From an uncultured Eubacteriales bacterium (lineage in GTDB: Bacteria; Bacillota; Clostridia; Oscillospirales; Oscillospiraceae): 13,531 nucleotides of DNA. A program made the translations under genes and the position numbers. The stretch is taken from positions 1 to 13,531 of the forward strand of contig UROL01000040.1 of the NCBI GenBank assembly GCA_900549495.1, read 5' to 3'. Positions within the stretch are counted from its first letter, which is position 1, and each line of letters begins with the position of its first letter. Below the pieces are notes generated by a model. That model saw only the letters and a list, made by a program, of their open reading frames with translations, had not been told where the DNA came from and made no database searches. Shown piece after piece: positions 1 through 6,342 of the stretch.

Positions 1-13
1 GTATAAGAGACAG
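1..13 (+). other. Nextera adapter remnant (not genomic)
   Basis: The first 13 bases, GTATAAGAGACAG, are exactly the 3' part of the Tn5 mosaic end used in Nextera libraries. Genomic sequence starts at position 14. The reading frame of the lipoprotein gene simply runs into this adapter, so residues translated from 1-13 are artefactual. Confidence 0.95.
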
Positions 14-1132
14 GTTGTGGCCCATATCGATGTATTTGGCGCCACGCACATAGCGCAGCTCGCTACAGGTGGTGTCCGTCACGTTGTAAACGGAGCGGAT
101 GGTGGTGGCGTTGGTCAGCGCCGTATAGCGGCCGTCGGTGCCGTAATAGACCCGCCAAACCAAATCCACATCCTCATAATCCCTGCGGATGGAATCCAGC
201 AGCTCACTGCTCAGGCCGCAGCGATCCAGAATCAGCGTAGAGCCGGGAGACAGGATGCTCATTGCCTCCCGAATTTCCGTCTCTGCATCGGGCGTCAGGC
301 TCAGGCGCTCAAAGCGGATGGTTTCATCCGTGGTAGACACCGTCTGCCCAAAGAGGCTGAATACATAGTGGAACCGAACGTCCTCGGTGGACTCCACCAG
401 CCGCTTTACATCCTGCCGGGACAGGGCACAGGTGCCGGAATCATTCATCAGCTCCACATAGCTCAAATTGGGCAGCGCTTCCAGCATACTGATTACCGAG
501 GCGATTTCATCCACCGTCATCCCGGCAAGATTGACGCTCTCGGTTTCTTCTGTAAATTCCATACCCCGGAAGGCCACGGTGTAGGTAATCTCCACATCGG
601 GGTAGGCCTGGCGCAGTGCGGTAATTTCGGAATAGCTCAGCGTTGACCTGGGCAGCTGGAGGGTTTGCAGATGGGGCAAATACACCAGATTGGTGCGTAA
701 GGTCTGAAAGCTCAGCCCCTCGCCCGGCAGGGACACATGCTCTGCCCAGCAGATTGCCGAAGTAGGGCCGAAGTCAACAGAGTAGGTCACCTCCACCTGG
801 GGATGGTTCTGAATGTAAACCATGATAGCCGTATAGCAGGTGCTGCCGGTTAAATCCAGGGTCTTTAGGTTGGGGTACTCATCCAACTGGCGGATGGTGC
901 TCTCCGTCACCACCATGGAAAGGTTCTCCACGTTCTGCTTGTCCACCGGCTCTGTAGCCTCGCTCCACTCCTCGGGGATAACCGAAATTGTCTCCCCCTC
1001 CGGAGTCATGGGAACCGTGGCCGCCATTGTAATGGCATTCTGCCCCGACTTGGGGAAAATCTCCGCACAGCCGGTCAGCAGCGGCAGCAGGCAGAGCAAA
1101 TATACTATCCATCGAATACGCATTCGTTTCAT
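14..1132 (-). CDS. Repeat-containing secreted lipoprotein, C-terminus missing
   Basis: This is a partial gene: 373 codons are visible and no stop is reached before the contig edge at 14. The N-terminus has a basic segment (MKRMRIR), a hydrophobic core and a lipobox LTGC with the lipidated Cys at residue 22, so it should be exported and anchored to the outer face of the membrane. After a linker of about 50 residues rich in Thr, Glu and Pro, the rest is made of degenerate leucine-rich-like repeats at about 79-122, 136-190, 198-262 and 271-331, with a fifth starting near 345. Each repeat has an L-x-x-L-x-L strand followed by a closing strand of the type D/E-V-x-x-x-Y-x-V-x-F-x-G. The start at 1132 is supported by GGAGG 10 nt upstream; a second Met at residue 4 is possible. 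I do not recognise a named family. A surface ligand-binding or adhesion scaffold is only an inference. Confidence 0.85.
140..898 (-). repeat. Four degenerate leucine-rich-like protein repeats
   Basis: The repeats encode residues about 79-331 of the lipoprotein. Strand motifs TLDLTGS (91-97), TLQLPRS (157-163), YVELMND (225-231) and TLILDRCG (299-306) recur. Each is followed 20-30 residues later by a closing motif: VEVTYSVDFG, VEITYTVAFRG, VRFHYVFSLFG and VDLVWRVYYG. Spacing between closing motifs is about 65-70 residues. The match is at protein level only; I see no DNA-level identity, so the duplications are old. Confidence 0.7.
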
Positions 1133-1159
1133 CCTTGCGTGGCCTCCGGGCAACATAAT

Positions 1160-2082
1160 CTACAGGAAACTATACCACAGCAGCATCGAAATTGCAAGGA
1201 AACCGGCGAATATTTTGGAATTCTTAATACATTCCCTTCCTGCAAGAAAACATGGTGTTTGTATAGGGGAAGTTGCTGCCCTCGCCTGTATTGCAAAATC
1301 CGCTCCGTCCACTCCTCTGTGCCAATCCGCTGAGAAAAGTGGATATATGGGGCGCGCCGGGTCATTTTTCCAGTCGCCAAACCATTTTTTGAAACTATCG
1401 ATTTCGGTTTGGTTGCGGGAAGACTTCAAAATACCCTTGACATGGAGCAACTCAGAAAGTATATTATTCATAGAAGGAGTATCGCCGCCGGAGTCAACGC
1501 TTGTTTTAAGCGCCGCCCGGTTGAACGGCGTTGCTCCTTCTTTTATCGGGAGAACTTCATGGACATAAAACCTGCTTTCACCACTTGCACGCTTAACGCA
1601 GACCCCAGCAATATAATCCTCCCCAGAAATCTTGATAGGTGCAGCAACAACCGCTGTATCATAGCCCCTTCCCTTCCAGTTTTCCTGATAATCAACAACT
1701 TTTTCGCGTTTTAGTACATCAGGATCAGCCATAAAAGCGGCAACTTTTTCCCGCCCAATTCCGTGAGAAATATCATCCTTTATTCCTCGCTTCCGCAAAA
1801 TAACACTTCCAAGTTCTTCATTTTCAGCGGCATTTCCGATGCTAGAAAAAACTCCGATACAGTTTGAATTACGTCACTTGCCTTCAAGGAACCATTATAT
1901 CCAGGAACACTAACAACTGTTTCCATTTCTGCAACGGCTTGCTTATTCTCTCTAGTGCTGAACTTCTCGCCCTCCGGGGCGTTATTTTTTTGCCCATCCT
2001 GCAACCGGTAGTTCACCACCGCATCCCCATACGTGGTTTCTACAGGCGAAATCCCAACAAAAATCCCCGGAGGGTGCAGCAT
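1160..2082 (-). pseudogene. Frameshifted, truncated remnant of a phage/mobile-element polyvalent protein
   Basis: Two overlapping minus-strand frames form one protein. The upstream frame (from about 2082 to its stop at 1780) reads through GEKFSTRE, a motif style typical near the ends of large polyvalent phage proteins. The downstream frame (open from 1873 to 1160) contains a domain with DISHGIG, DPDVLK, VVDYQENWKGRGYDT, YIAGVCVKR and FYVHEV. This resembles a nuclease-like or LPD-type domain seen in MuF and other polyvalent proteins of phages and conjugative elements of Firmicutes. It is followed by FKKWFGDWKNDP (to about 1358), the usual lead-in to a MuF-type ADP-ribosyltransferase-like domain, but that domain is absent and the tail to 1160 looks unrelated. 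Adding one base to the A6 run at 1846-1851 joins the frames into one ORF of about 307 codons. The start is uncertain: ATG at 2082 is the first plausible one below the traX stop, and no strong ribosome binding site is seen. Family assignment is from memory of motifs. Confidence 0.65.
1169..1197 (-). promoter_or_regulatory. Sigma-A-type promoter for the lipoprotein gene
   Basis: On the minus strand, TTGCAA (1197-1192) is separated by exactly 17 nt from TATAGT (1174-1169). Transcription would begin near 1162, giving a leader of about 30 nt that contains the GGAGG ribosome binding site. The lipoprotein is therefore probably transcribed independently of the decayed gene upstream. Confidence 0.7.
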
Positions 2083-2126
2083 TTCTGCTGAACCGCCTCC
2101 GAGGAATGTAACCGCAGATTTCAGGA

Positions 2127-2819
2127 TTACCCATACAATCGCATACGAATAAGCACCAACACAGCCAAATGCACCGGGTAAAACAGATAGAAGGCCCACT
2201 GCATTGCACAGCTGGAGCTGCACTTCTTGCCGGAATAGAGCCCGATGGGAATCATCGCCAAGACCGCAAACGCCTCAATGGGCACTCTATGCCCAAATAC
2301 ACTCACTGCCCCGCTATAAATCAGACGGCAGGCAAACACGGCAACAAACACCGTTTGCAGCCACCACTTCCCTCTCGACTGGCTGAACAAAACCACCAGC
2401 AGGACTCCGCTGCCGCCGTAATCCGTGTGGGCAAACTCTGCCAGACCAAACCCGGCGGCAACGGCAAGGAGTTTCAATAGATTATGGGAGGTGGCCTGAA
2501 TTGCCTCCACTGTCAGGAAGCCCAGCAGCAGCGTCACCATAACGCTCTGGGACTGCCAGGTAAGTCGTTCCCGAAACGCCAAATCAAAGGGTATCTCCGA
2601 TAAGAGCATCCCCACAGCCAGCCGCAGTGCGTATCTTTTGGGATTGCTGGTATAATAGGCCCCCTCTGCCAACAAAAAGCAGAAAATGGGGAACGCAATC
2701 CGACCAATAATCCGCAGGGTATAGCCGGTTGGTACAAACATGGCCCCAATATGGTCCAGCAGCATGGTCACACAGGCAATGGCTTTCAGCGCCTCCTGGG
2801 AGATTCCTTTCTCTTTCAA
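2127..2819 (-). CDS. TraX-family membrane protein (acetyltransferase-like)
   Basis: The product is a predicted polytopic membrane protein of about 230 residues with the TraX hallmarks. An N-terminal helix carries MLLDHIGA, there are helices with RIIGRIAFPIFCFLLAEGAYYT, and the remainder is hydrophobic with a C-terminal YLFYPVHLAVLVLI segment. TraX was described as the F-pilin N-acetylase, but chromosomal homologues are common in Firmicutes without a conjugation system and their substrate is unknown; nothing here suggests pilus genes. I place the start at a TTG (2819) because GAGGTGA lies 5 nt upstream of it. The ATG at 2846 cannot be used because it falls inside the predicted -10 box. The gene is divergent from tRNA-Pro and is followed by the polyvalent-protein remnant. 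Confidence 0.8.
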   Translation of the reverse strand: MKEKGISQEALKAIACVTMLLDHIGAMFVPTGYTLRIIGRIAFPIFCFLLAEGAYYTSNPKRYALRLAVGMLLSEIPFDLAFRERLTWQSQSVMVTLLLGFLTVEAIQATSHNLLKLLAVAAGFGLAEFAHTDYGGSGVLLVVLFSQSRGKWWLQTVFVAVFACRLIYSGAVSVFGHRVPIEAFAVLAMIPIGLYSGKKCSSSCAMQWAFYLFYPVHLAVLVLIRMRLYG

Positions 2820-2837
2820 TTCTCTCACCTCAGCGCT

Positions 2838-2866
2838 ATCATACACAAGACAGCCTTGGATTTCAA
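2838..2866 (-). promoter_or_regulatory. Promoter for the TraX-family gene
   Basis: TTGAAA (2866-2861) and TATGAT (2843-2838) are separated by 17 nt on the minus strand. Transcription should begin near 2831, exactly where the GAGGTGA ribosome binding site (2831-2825) begins. The mRNA leader would be unusually short. Confidence 0.65.
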
Positions 2867-2883
2867 CTCAATTTTTTGAATTG

Positions 2884-2896
2884 TCAAAACTTTTGA
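2884..2896. promoter_or_regulatory. Palindrome between divergent promoters
   Basis: TCAAAA-C-TTTTGA is a perfect 6-1-6 palindrome between the traX -35 box (2861-2866) and the tRNA-Pro -35 box (2897-2902). A second partial inverted repeat, CAATT...AATTG, lies at 2869-2883. The position would suit an operator or an AT-rich UP element, but low-complexity A/T sequence can give this by chance. Confidence 0.3.
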
Positions 2897-2925
2897 TTGC
2901 TTTTTCTGCGTTCCTTGTGTATAAT
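2897..2925 (+). promoter_or_regulatory. Promoter for tRNA-Pro
   Basis: TTGCTT (2897-2902), a 17-nt spacer and a perfect TATAAT (2920-2925) precede the tRNA. The start would be near 2932, leaving a 5' leader of about 40 nt to be removed by RNase P. The region upstream of the -35 box is A/T-rich, as expected for a strong stable-RNA promoter. Confidence 0.75.
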
Positions 2926-2971
2926 ACAGTTTGTGCCCAGGGGCGCCTCCCTGTACACAATAATTGAGTAT

Positions 2972-3047
2972 CCGGGTGTAGCGCAGTTGGTAGCGCGCCT
3001 GCTTTGGGAGCAGGATGCCGCAGGTTCGAATCCTGTCACTCGGACCA
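2972..3047 (+). tRNA. tRNA-Pro (anticodon TGG)
   Basis: The 76-nt gene folds as a full cloverleaf. The acceptor arm CCGGGTG (2972-2978) pairs with CACTCGG (3037-3043). The anticodon stem CCTGC/GCAGG encloses the loop TTTGGGA with anticodon TGG at 3005-3007. The T arm contains GGTTCGAATCC, the discriminator base is A, and CCA is encoded at 3045-3047. It reads proline codons, and UGG can serve the whole CCN family. It is the only plus-strand gene seen and stands alone with its own promoter and terminator. Confidence 0.97.
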
Positions 3048-3049
3048 TA

Positions 3050-3102
3050 CGGAGTGTCCTTATAGGATCTGAGTATCCTGTAATGGACACTCCGCATTTT
3101 TT
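3050..3102 (+). terminator. Intrinsic terminator of tRNA-Pro
   Basis: A perfect 10-bp stem, CGGAGTGTCC (3050-3059) with GGACACTCCG (3085-3094), begins 2 nt after the CCA end. An inner AGGAT/ATCCT pair extends it. It is followed by a T6 run at 3097-3102. It acts on the plus strand only, since the minus-strand side has no U-run after the hairpin, so it should not terminate the convergent recR transcript. Confidence 0.9.
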
Positions 3103-3119
3103 GCCGTCCGCGGATTTTT

Positions 3120-3719
3120 TTATATTTCTTGTCTGCCTTCCAAGGCGCGGGAGAGGGTTACTTCGTCGGCGTATTCCAGCTGGCTGCCAACAGGGACGCC
3201 ATAGGCAAGGCGGGTGACCTTAACCTCCATAGGGCGCAGGAGGCGGGTGATGTACATGGCGGTGGCTTCGCCCTCGGTATCGGGGTTGGTTGCCATGATG
3301 ACCTCCTTCACATTGCCCTTGCCCACTCGCTGCAACAGCTCCCGGACACGAATATCGTCCTGGGTCACATGGTTCAGCGGGGAGATGACGCCGTGGAGCA
3401 CATGGTACACCCCCCGGTATTCCCGGGCACGCTCCATAGCAATCACATCCCTGGGCTCTGCCACCACACAGATGGTGTCCTGATCCCGGGAGGGGTCATC
3501 GCAAATGGGGCACAGCTCCCGGTCTGTAATGTTCTGGCAGCAGGGGCAGGTATGCACTGCCCGCTTTGCCTCCATAATGGCATCTGCAAAGGACTGGGCC
3601 TCATCCACCGGAAGCTCCAGCACATGAAAGGCCAGGCGCTGGGCGGTTTTTCCGCCGATGCCTGGAAGCCGGGCAAAGTGGTCAGCCAAATCCTGTAATG
3701 CCGCAGGAAAGAACTGCAT
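3120..3719 (-). CDS. recR: Recombination mediator protein RecR
   Basis: RecR (199 aa, normal length) works with RecO, and RecF where present, in loading RecA onto gapped DNA. Visible features in order are a helix-hairpin-helix (LPGIGGKTAQRLAFH, about 18-32), a four-cysteine zinc module (C58-x2-C61 and C70-x2-C73) and a Toprim domain (ICVVAEPRD near 83-91 and NPDTEGEATA at 145-154). The C-terminal LAYGVPVGSQLEYAD segment is typical of the family. AAGGAGG overlapping the ybaB stop region supports the ATG at 3719, and only 9 nt separate the two genes. It is the last gene of the dnaX-ybaB-recR block, an order conserved across Firmicutes. No intrinsic terminator is seen downstream on its strand. 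Confidence 0.98.
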   Translation of the reverse strand: MQFFPAALQDLADHFARLPGIGGKTAQRLAFHVLELPVDEAQSFADAIMEAKRAVHTCPCCQNITDRELCPICDDPSRDQDTICVVAEPRDVIAMERAREYRGVYHVLHGVISPLNHVTQDDIRVRELLQRVGKGNVKEVIMATNPDTEGEATAMYITRLLRPMEVKVTRLAYGVPVGSQLEYADEVTLSRALEGRQEI

Positions 3720-3728
3720 GGCGCCTCC

Positions 3729-4073
3729 TTAGAACAGGCCGCCCAGGTTCAGTCCGCCGGTGAGCCGGGACATATTGTTGGTAGCCTCGTTATCGGCGGC
3801 ACGCATTGCCTCGTTGACAGCGGCAATGATGGTGTCCTGGAGCATTTCCACGTCGTCAGGGTCCACCGCCTCGGGCTTGATGGAGAGGTTTACCAGCTCA
3901 TGCTTGCCATTGACGGTAGCAGTCACCATTCCGCCGCCTGCCGTAGCGGAGAAGGTCTTTGCCTCCTGCTCCTGCTGCATACGAATCATTTCCTGCTGCA
4001 TCTTCTGGGCCTGCTTCAGCATGGCGCTCTGGTTCATGCCGCCGGGCATTCCACGAAATCCGTTTTTAGCCAT
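3729..4073 (-). CDS. ybaB: YbaB/EbfC-family nucleoid-associated protein
   Basis: This 114-residue protein has the normal family length. It has a Met/Gln-rich N-terminal helix (AMLKQAQKMQQEMIRMQQEQ, about 17-36), a central beta sheet (GGGMVTATVNGKHELVNLSIKPEAV) and a C-terminal helix (LQDTIIAAVNEAMRAADNEA). It ends in a Gly/Leu tail. Family members are homodimeric DNA-binding proteins with tweezer-like structure. Their genes sit between dnaX and recR, as here, hinting at a role linked to DNA repair or chromosome structure. AGGAG 9 nt before the ATG supports the start. The gene starts 25 nt after dnaX ends. Confidence 0.97.
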   Translation of the reverse strand: MAKNGFRGMPGGMNQSAMLKQAQKMQQEMIRMQQEQEAKTFSATAGGGMVTATVNGKHELVNLSIKPEAVDPDDVEMLQDTIIAAVNEAMRAADNEATNNMSRLTGGLNLGGLF

Positions 4074-4098
4074 TTGTTCATTCTCCTACTTCAAAGTT

Positions 4099-5712
4099 TT
4101 ATTCTTTCATTTTTACAATATCACTGTGCAGCTTTCCAAATTGGATTAAGCTGTCCAGCCGGGCATTTCCTGCCGGTTTCACCGAGAGGTCCACAATGAT
4201 GACCCGCACCGGATGCCCCAAAAGTGCCGAAGCCTTTCGGGCTACCACCTCCAAAGTTTCCGGTTTATTGACCATATCCGCAGTGAAGGTATTTTTGCAG
4301 CGCAGCTCCAACACCCCGCCCCGCATTGCGCCACGAATGGGAGCATTCTCTATGGAGGCAAAGAAGCCGGATGTGGGGGGCCTCAATTCCTGACGAACGC
4401 CGTCCACAATATCCGCCCAGAAGCCAACAGGCACCTGGTCATCCGGTACTGGCTCTTCCGTCCTCTCCTGGGGTATATCCTGCTTCTCGGGCTTAGTAGA
4501 TGCCTGGGGCTCCTGCGGCATCGGAGCAGGAGCCGGTGAGGAAGTGAAGGCAATTGTTCCGCCTTTAATCTGATCCTCCAAACGTGTCAGGCGGGCATTC
4601 AGGGACTTGGCATCCAGGCTCAGCTCCGGCTGGGCCATCTCCAGGATGCAAAGCTCGGCATCCATCCTTCGGCTGGCACTGTGGGTAAACTCCGACAGGG
4701 TCTGCTGGATTAGATTCATCATGCGTACCAGCTCGCCGCTGGACAGCTGACCGGACAATGCCTTCGCTTCCTCGTCGGAGGCCACGCCGGAGAGCATGGT
4801 AATGCCTGCTCCCGGGGCAGTTTTCAGAACCAGCAAATCCCGCACCAGACACGCCAGCTCATCCAGCATTGCCCCCAAGTCCTTGCCATCGGTGTAGAGC
4901 TGATTGAAAATTTGCAGTGCCTGCTTGGTATCGTGAGCGGCAATGCTGCCAAGCAGCTCCCCGCATCTGCGTTCCCCTGCAATTCCCAGGCAGGTGTATA
5001 CCGCATCCGCCGTTAACTCTCCCACCGTCGCCGAGGCACACTGGTCCAGCAGACTCAGGCCGTCCCGCATACCGCCATCCGCCAGCCGGGCAATGACCCG
5101 GGCGGCGGATTCATCCAAATCAATATTTTCCTGATAGGCCACATATTGCAGCCGGGCAGCGATATCCTCCTGGCTAATGCGTCGGAAGGAAAATCGCTGG
5201 CAGCGGGAAAGGATGGTGGCCGGAACCTTGTGCAGCTCTGTAGTGGCAAGAATAAACAGCAGGTGCTCCGGCGGCTCCTCAATGATTTTCAGCAGAGCGT
5301 TGAATGCCGAAAGGGACAGCATGTGTACCTCGTCGATGATGTACACCCGCTTTTTTACCTGAGACGGCGTATATACCGCATCATCCCGCAGGTCCCGAAT
5401 GTTATCCACGCCGTTATTGGATGCCGCATCGATTTCCAGCACATCCATGCAGGTGCCGTCGTCAATGGAGCGGCAGGCTGCACAGCGGTTGCAGGGATTG
5501 CCGTTATCCGGATTTTCGCAGTTGACTGCTTTTGCCAGTATTTTGGCGCAGGAGGTCTTGCCCGTGCCCCTGGAGCCGGTGAAGAGATAGGCGTGGCTCA
5601 TCTTCCCCGTCATCAGCTGGGTTTTTAAGGTCTGCGTCACCGCCATCTGGCCGGACACATCGTCAAAGGTCTGCGGGCGATATTTACGATACAGCGCCTG
5701 ATAGGCAGCCAT
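4099..5712 (-). CDS. dnaX: DNA polymerase III subunits gamma/tau
   Basis: DnaX is the ATPase of the clamp loader that places the sliding clamp on DNA. The 537-residue protein has YRKYRP near the N-terminus and the Walker A motif GSRGTGKT at 46-53. Zinc ligands are C65, C74, C77 and C80, the Walker B motif is YIIDEVH at 124-130, and sensor 1/arginine-finger sequences ATTELHK and SRC are at 156-171. A Pro/Glu-rich linker near 405-435 precedes a C-terminal tau-like domain. I use the ATG at 5712 because AGGAGG lies 7 nt upstream and MAAYQALYRKYRP is the usual start; the in-frame ATG at 5745 abuts the 3' end of the SRP RNA. An A-AAA-AAG heptamer occurs at codons for residues 119-121, too early for a gamma-producing frameshift. 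Expression as tau only seems likely. Confidence 0.98.
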   Translation of the reverse strand: MAAYQALYRKYRPQTFDDVSGQMAVTQTLKTQLMTGKMSHAYLFTGSRGTGKTSCAKILAKAVNCENPDNGNPCNRCAACRSIDDGTCMDVLEIDAASNNGVDNIRDLRDDAVYTPSQVKKRVYIIDEVHMLSLSAFNALLKIIEEPPEHLLFILATTELHKVPATILSRCQRFSFRRISQEDIAARLQYVAYQENIDLDESAARVIARLADGGMRDGLSLLDQCASATVGELTADAVYTCLGIAGERRCGELLGSIAAHDTKQALQIFNQLYTDGKDLGAMLDELACLVRDLLVLKTAPGAGITMLSGVASDEEAKALSGQLSSGELVRMMNLIQQTLSEFTHSASRRMDAELCILEMAQPELSLDAKSLNARLTRLEDQIKGGTIAFTSSPAPAPMPQEPQASTKPEKQDIPQERTEEPVPDDQVPVGFWADIVDGVRQELRPPTSGFFASIENAPIRGAMRGGVLELRCKNTFTADMVNKPETLEVVARKASALLGHPVRVIIVDLSVKPAGNARLDSLIQFGKLHSDIVKMKE

Positions 5713-5745
5713 GGCAATTCCTCCTTCCCATGTGCAATAAAACAT

Positions 5746-6044
5746 GCCGGCTCATAACAAGATCGCACACCCACATTTGAACAGGCGACATACCCAGAGG
5801 CCATGCAGAAAGCTCAAAATCGGCAATCCCGCGGCACACGGGAAGGTCCGCTTAATGCTGCTTGGTTCCCCACCTGACATGGTTCACGGGATCCCATTGC
5901 GCAAGACCGATTTCTCAACACCTCTTACACGGTACGGATGGCACATCCACCTGGCCGGGTGTGGGGGTTCATCCCTGCTATAGCGGATTGCAGGTACAGG
6001 GCACCGCTAACTCCCCGACTAGTGCGACCTTGTTATAAGCCGGC
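5746..6044 (-). ncRNA. ffs: Signal recognition particle RNA, large bacterial type
   Basis: This is the RNA scaffold of SRP, which binds Ffh and targets membrane and secreted proteins. The ends pair: the 5' strand GCCGGCTTATAACAAGGTCGCAC is nearly perfectly complementary, with G-U pairs, to the 3' strand ending at 5746. Near the 5' end is an Alu-type domain containing GCAATCCGCTATAGCAGGG (around 5971-5990). The S domain, with GTCAGGT, GGAA and AAGCAGC, is at 5850-5887; its apical tetraloop region is the Ffh-binding site. The length of about 299 nt fits the long Firmicutes form with an Alu domain rather than the short E. coli 4.5S RNA. Its place just upstream of dnaX is the conserved Firmicutes order. 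Ends are inferred from the closing helix and may be off by a few bases. No clear promoter is seen in the 27 nt after acpP, so it may be processed from a longer transcript. Confidence 0.93.
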
Positions 6045-6071
6045 AGCTCTAACAAGGCAAAATATTCTGTT

Positions 6072-6293
6072 TTAGTTCAGCTTGGACTCCACAAAATCAG
6101 CCAGCTCCTGGAAGGTGGTGATCTTCTGGTCTTCCATGTCCAGTTCCACGCCCAGCTCGCTCTCCAGGTCCATAATCATCTCAACGATGTCCAGAGAATC
6201 AATGCCCAAGCTCTCGAAGGTGCTGTCGGGTGTGATATCGGAAGCGTCAATCTCAAGCTGCTTGGCGGCGTATTTCACAAGTTTCTCGTACAT
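6072..6293 (-). CDS. acpP: Acyl carrier protein
   Basis: ACP carries growing acyl chains on a 4'-phosphopantetheine arm during type II fatty acid synthesis. The 73-residue acidic protein has the normal length. The attachment motif is LGIDSLD at 29-35, with Ser33 modified by the holo-ACP synthase, followed by the recognition helix IVEMIMDLESELGVEL. GGAGG lies 10 nt before the ATG. The gene has its own strong promoter (6366-6338) and is not beside other fab genes here, so it may be a stand-alone housekeeping acpP or a dedicated ACP for another pathway. The canonical sequence favours the housekeeping role. Confidence 0.97.
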   Translation of the reverse strand: MYEKLVKYAAKQLEIDASDITPDSTFESLGIDSLDIVEMIMDLESELGVELDMEDQKITTFQELADFVESKLN

Positions 6294-6321
6294 TCTATCT
6301 GTCCCTCCAAATATTCTGTGT

Positions 6322-6342
6322 AGAACATTTCCGTAATATTCT
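6322..6342. promoter_or_regulatory. Imperfect palindrome over the acpP -10 box and start site
   Basis: AGAACATT (6322-6329) and AATATTCT (6335-6342) form an 8-5-8 inverted repeat with one mismatch, covering the -10 hexamer and the expected start site. This is where a repressor would block transcription. I cannot assign a regulator: it does not match the FapR or FabT consensus as I know them. Confidence 0.35.

Noticed and set aside
879..1112. 77-residue minus-strand frame in the lipoprotein gene
   Set aside because: It is an out-of-frame shadow; the frame from 1132 has a lipobox, a ribosome binding site and a promoter.
2127..2819. TraX as evidence of a conjugative element
   Set aside because: Chromosomal TraX-family genes are common in Firmicutes, and no relaxase, coupling protein or type IV secretion gene is in the window.
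2972..3047. tRNA-Pro as an integration site for the traX/polyvalent segment
   Set aside because: Elements usually insert at the 3' end of a tRNA gene. Here the accessory segment lies on the 5' side, the tRNA is intact with its own terminator, and no integrase or repeated 3' fragment is seen.
3107..3121. TCCGCGGA followed by T7 as a second terminator
   Set aside because: It is a palindrome with no loop, so it cannot form a usable hairpin; it may be chance.
3129..3698. Long plus-strand open frame antisense to recR, and similar ones at 17-646 and 10950-12236
   Set aside because: They lie antisense to clearly recognisable proteins or a lipobox-bearing protein, show no domain or ribosome binding site, and are expected by-products of GC-rich codon use.
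5350..5356. A-AAA-AAG slippery heptamer in dnaX, as used for programmed frameshifting in E. coli
   Set aside because: It is in frame but lies at residues 119-121, before the Walker B motif. A frameshift there would destroy the ATPase rather than make a gamma subunit. It most likely just encodes two lysines.
5713..5745. Upstream in-frame ATG adding 11 residues to DnaX
   Set aside because: It abuts the end of the SRP RNA and lacks a ribosome binding site, while the ATG at 5712 has AGGAGG at good spacing and the conserved N-terminus.
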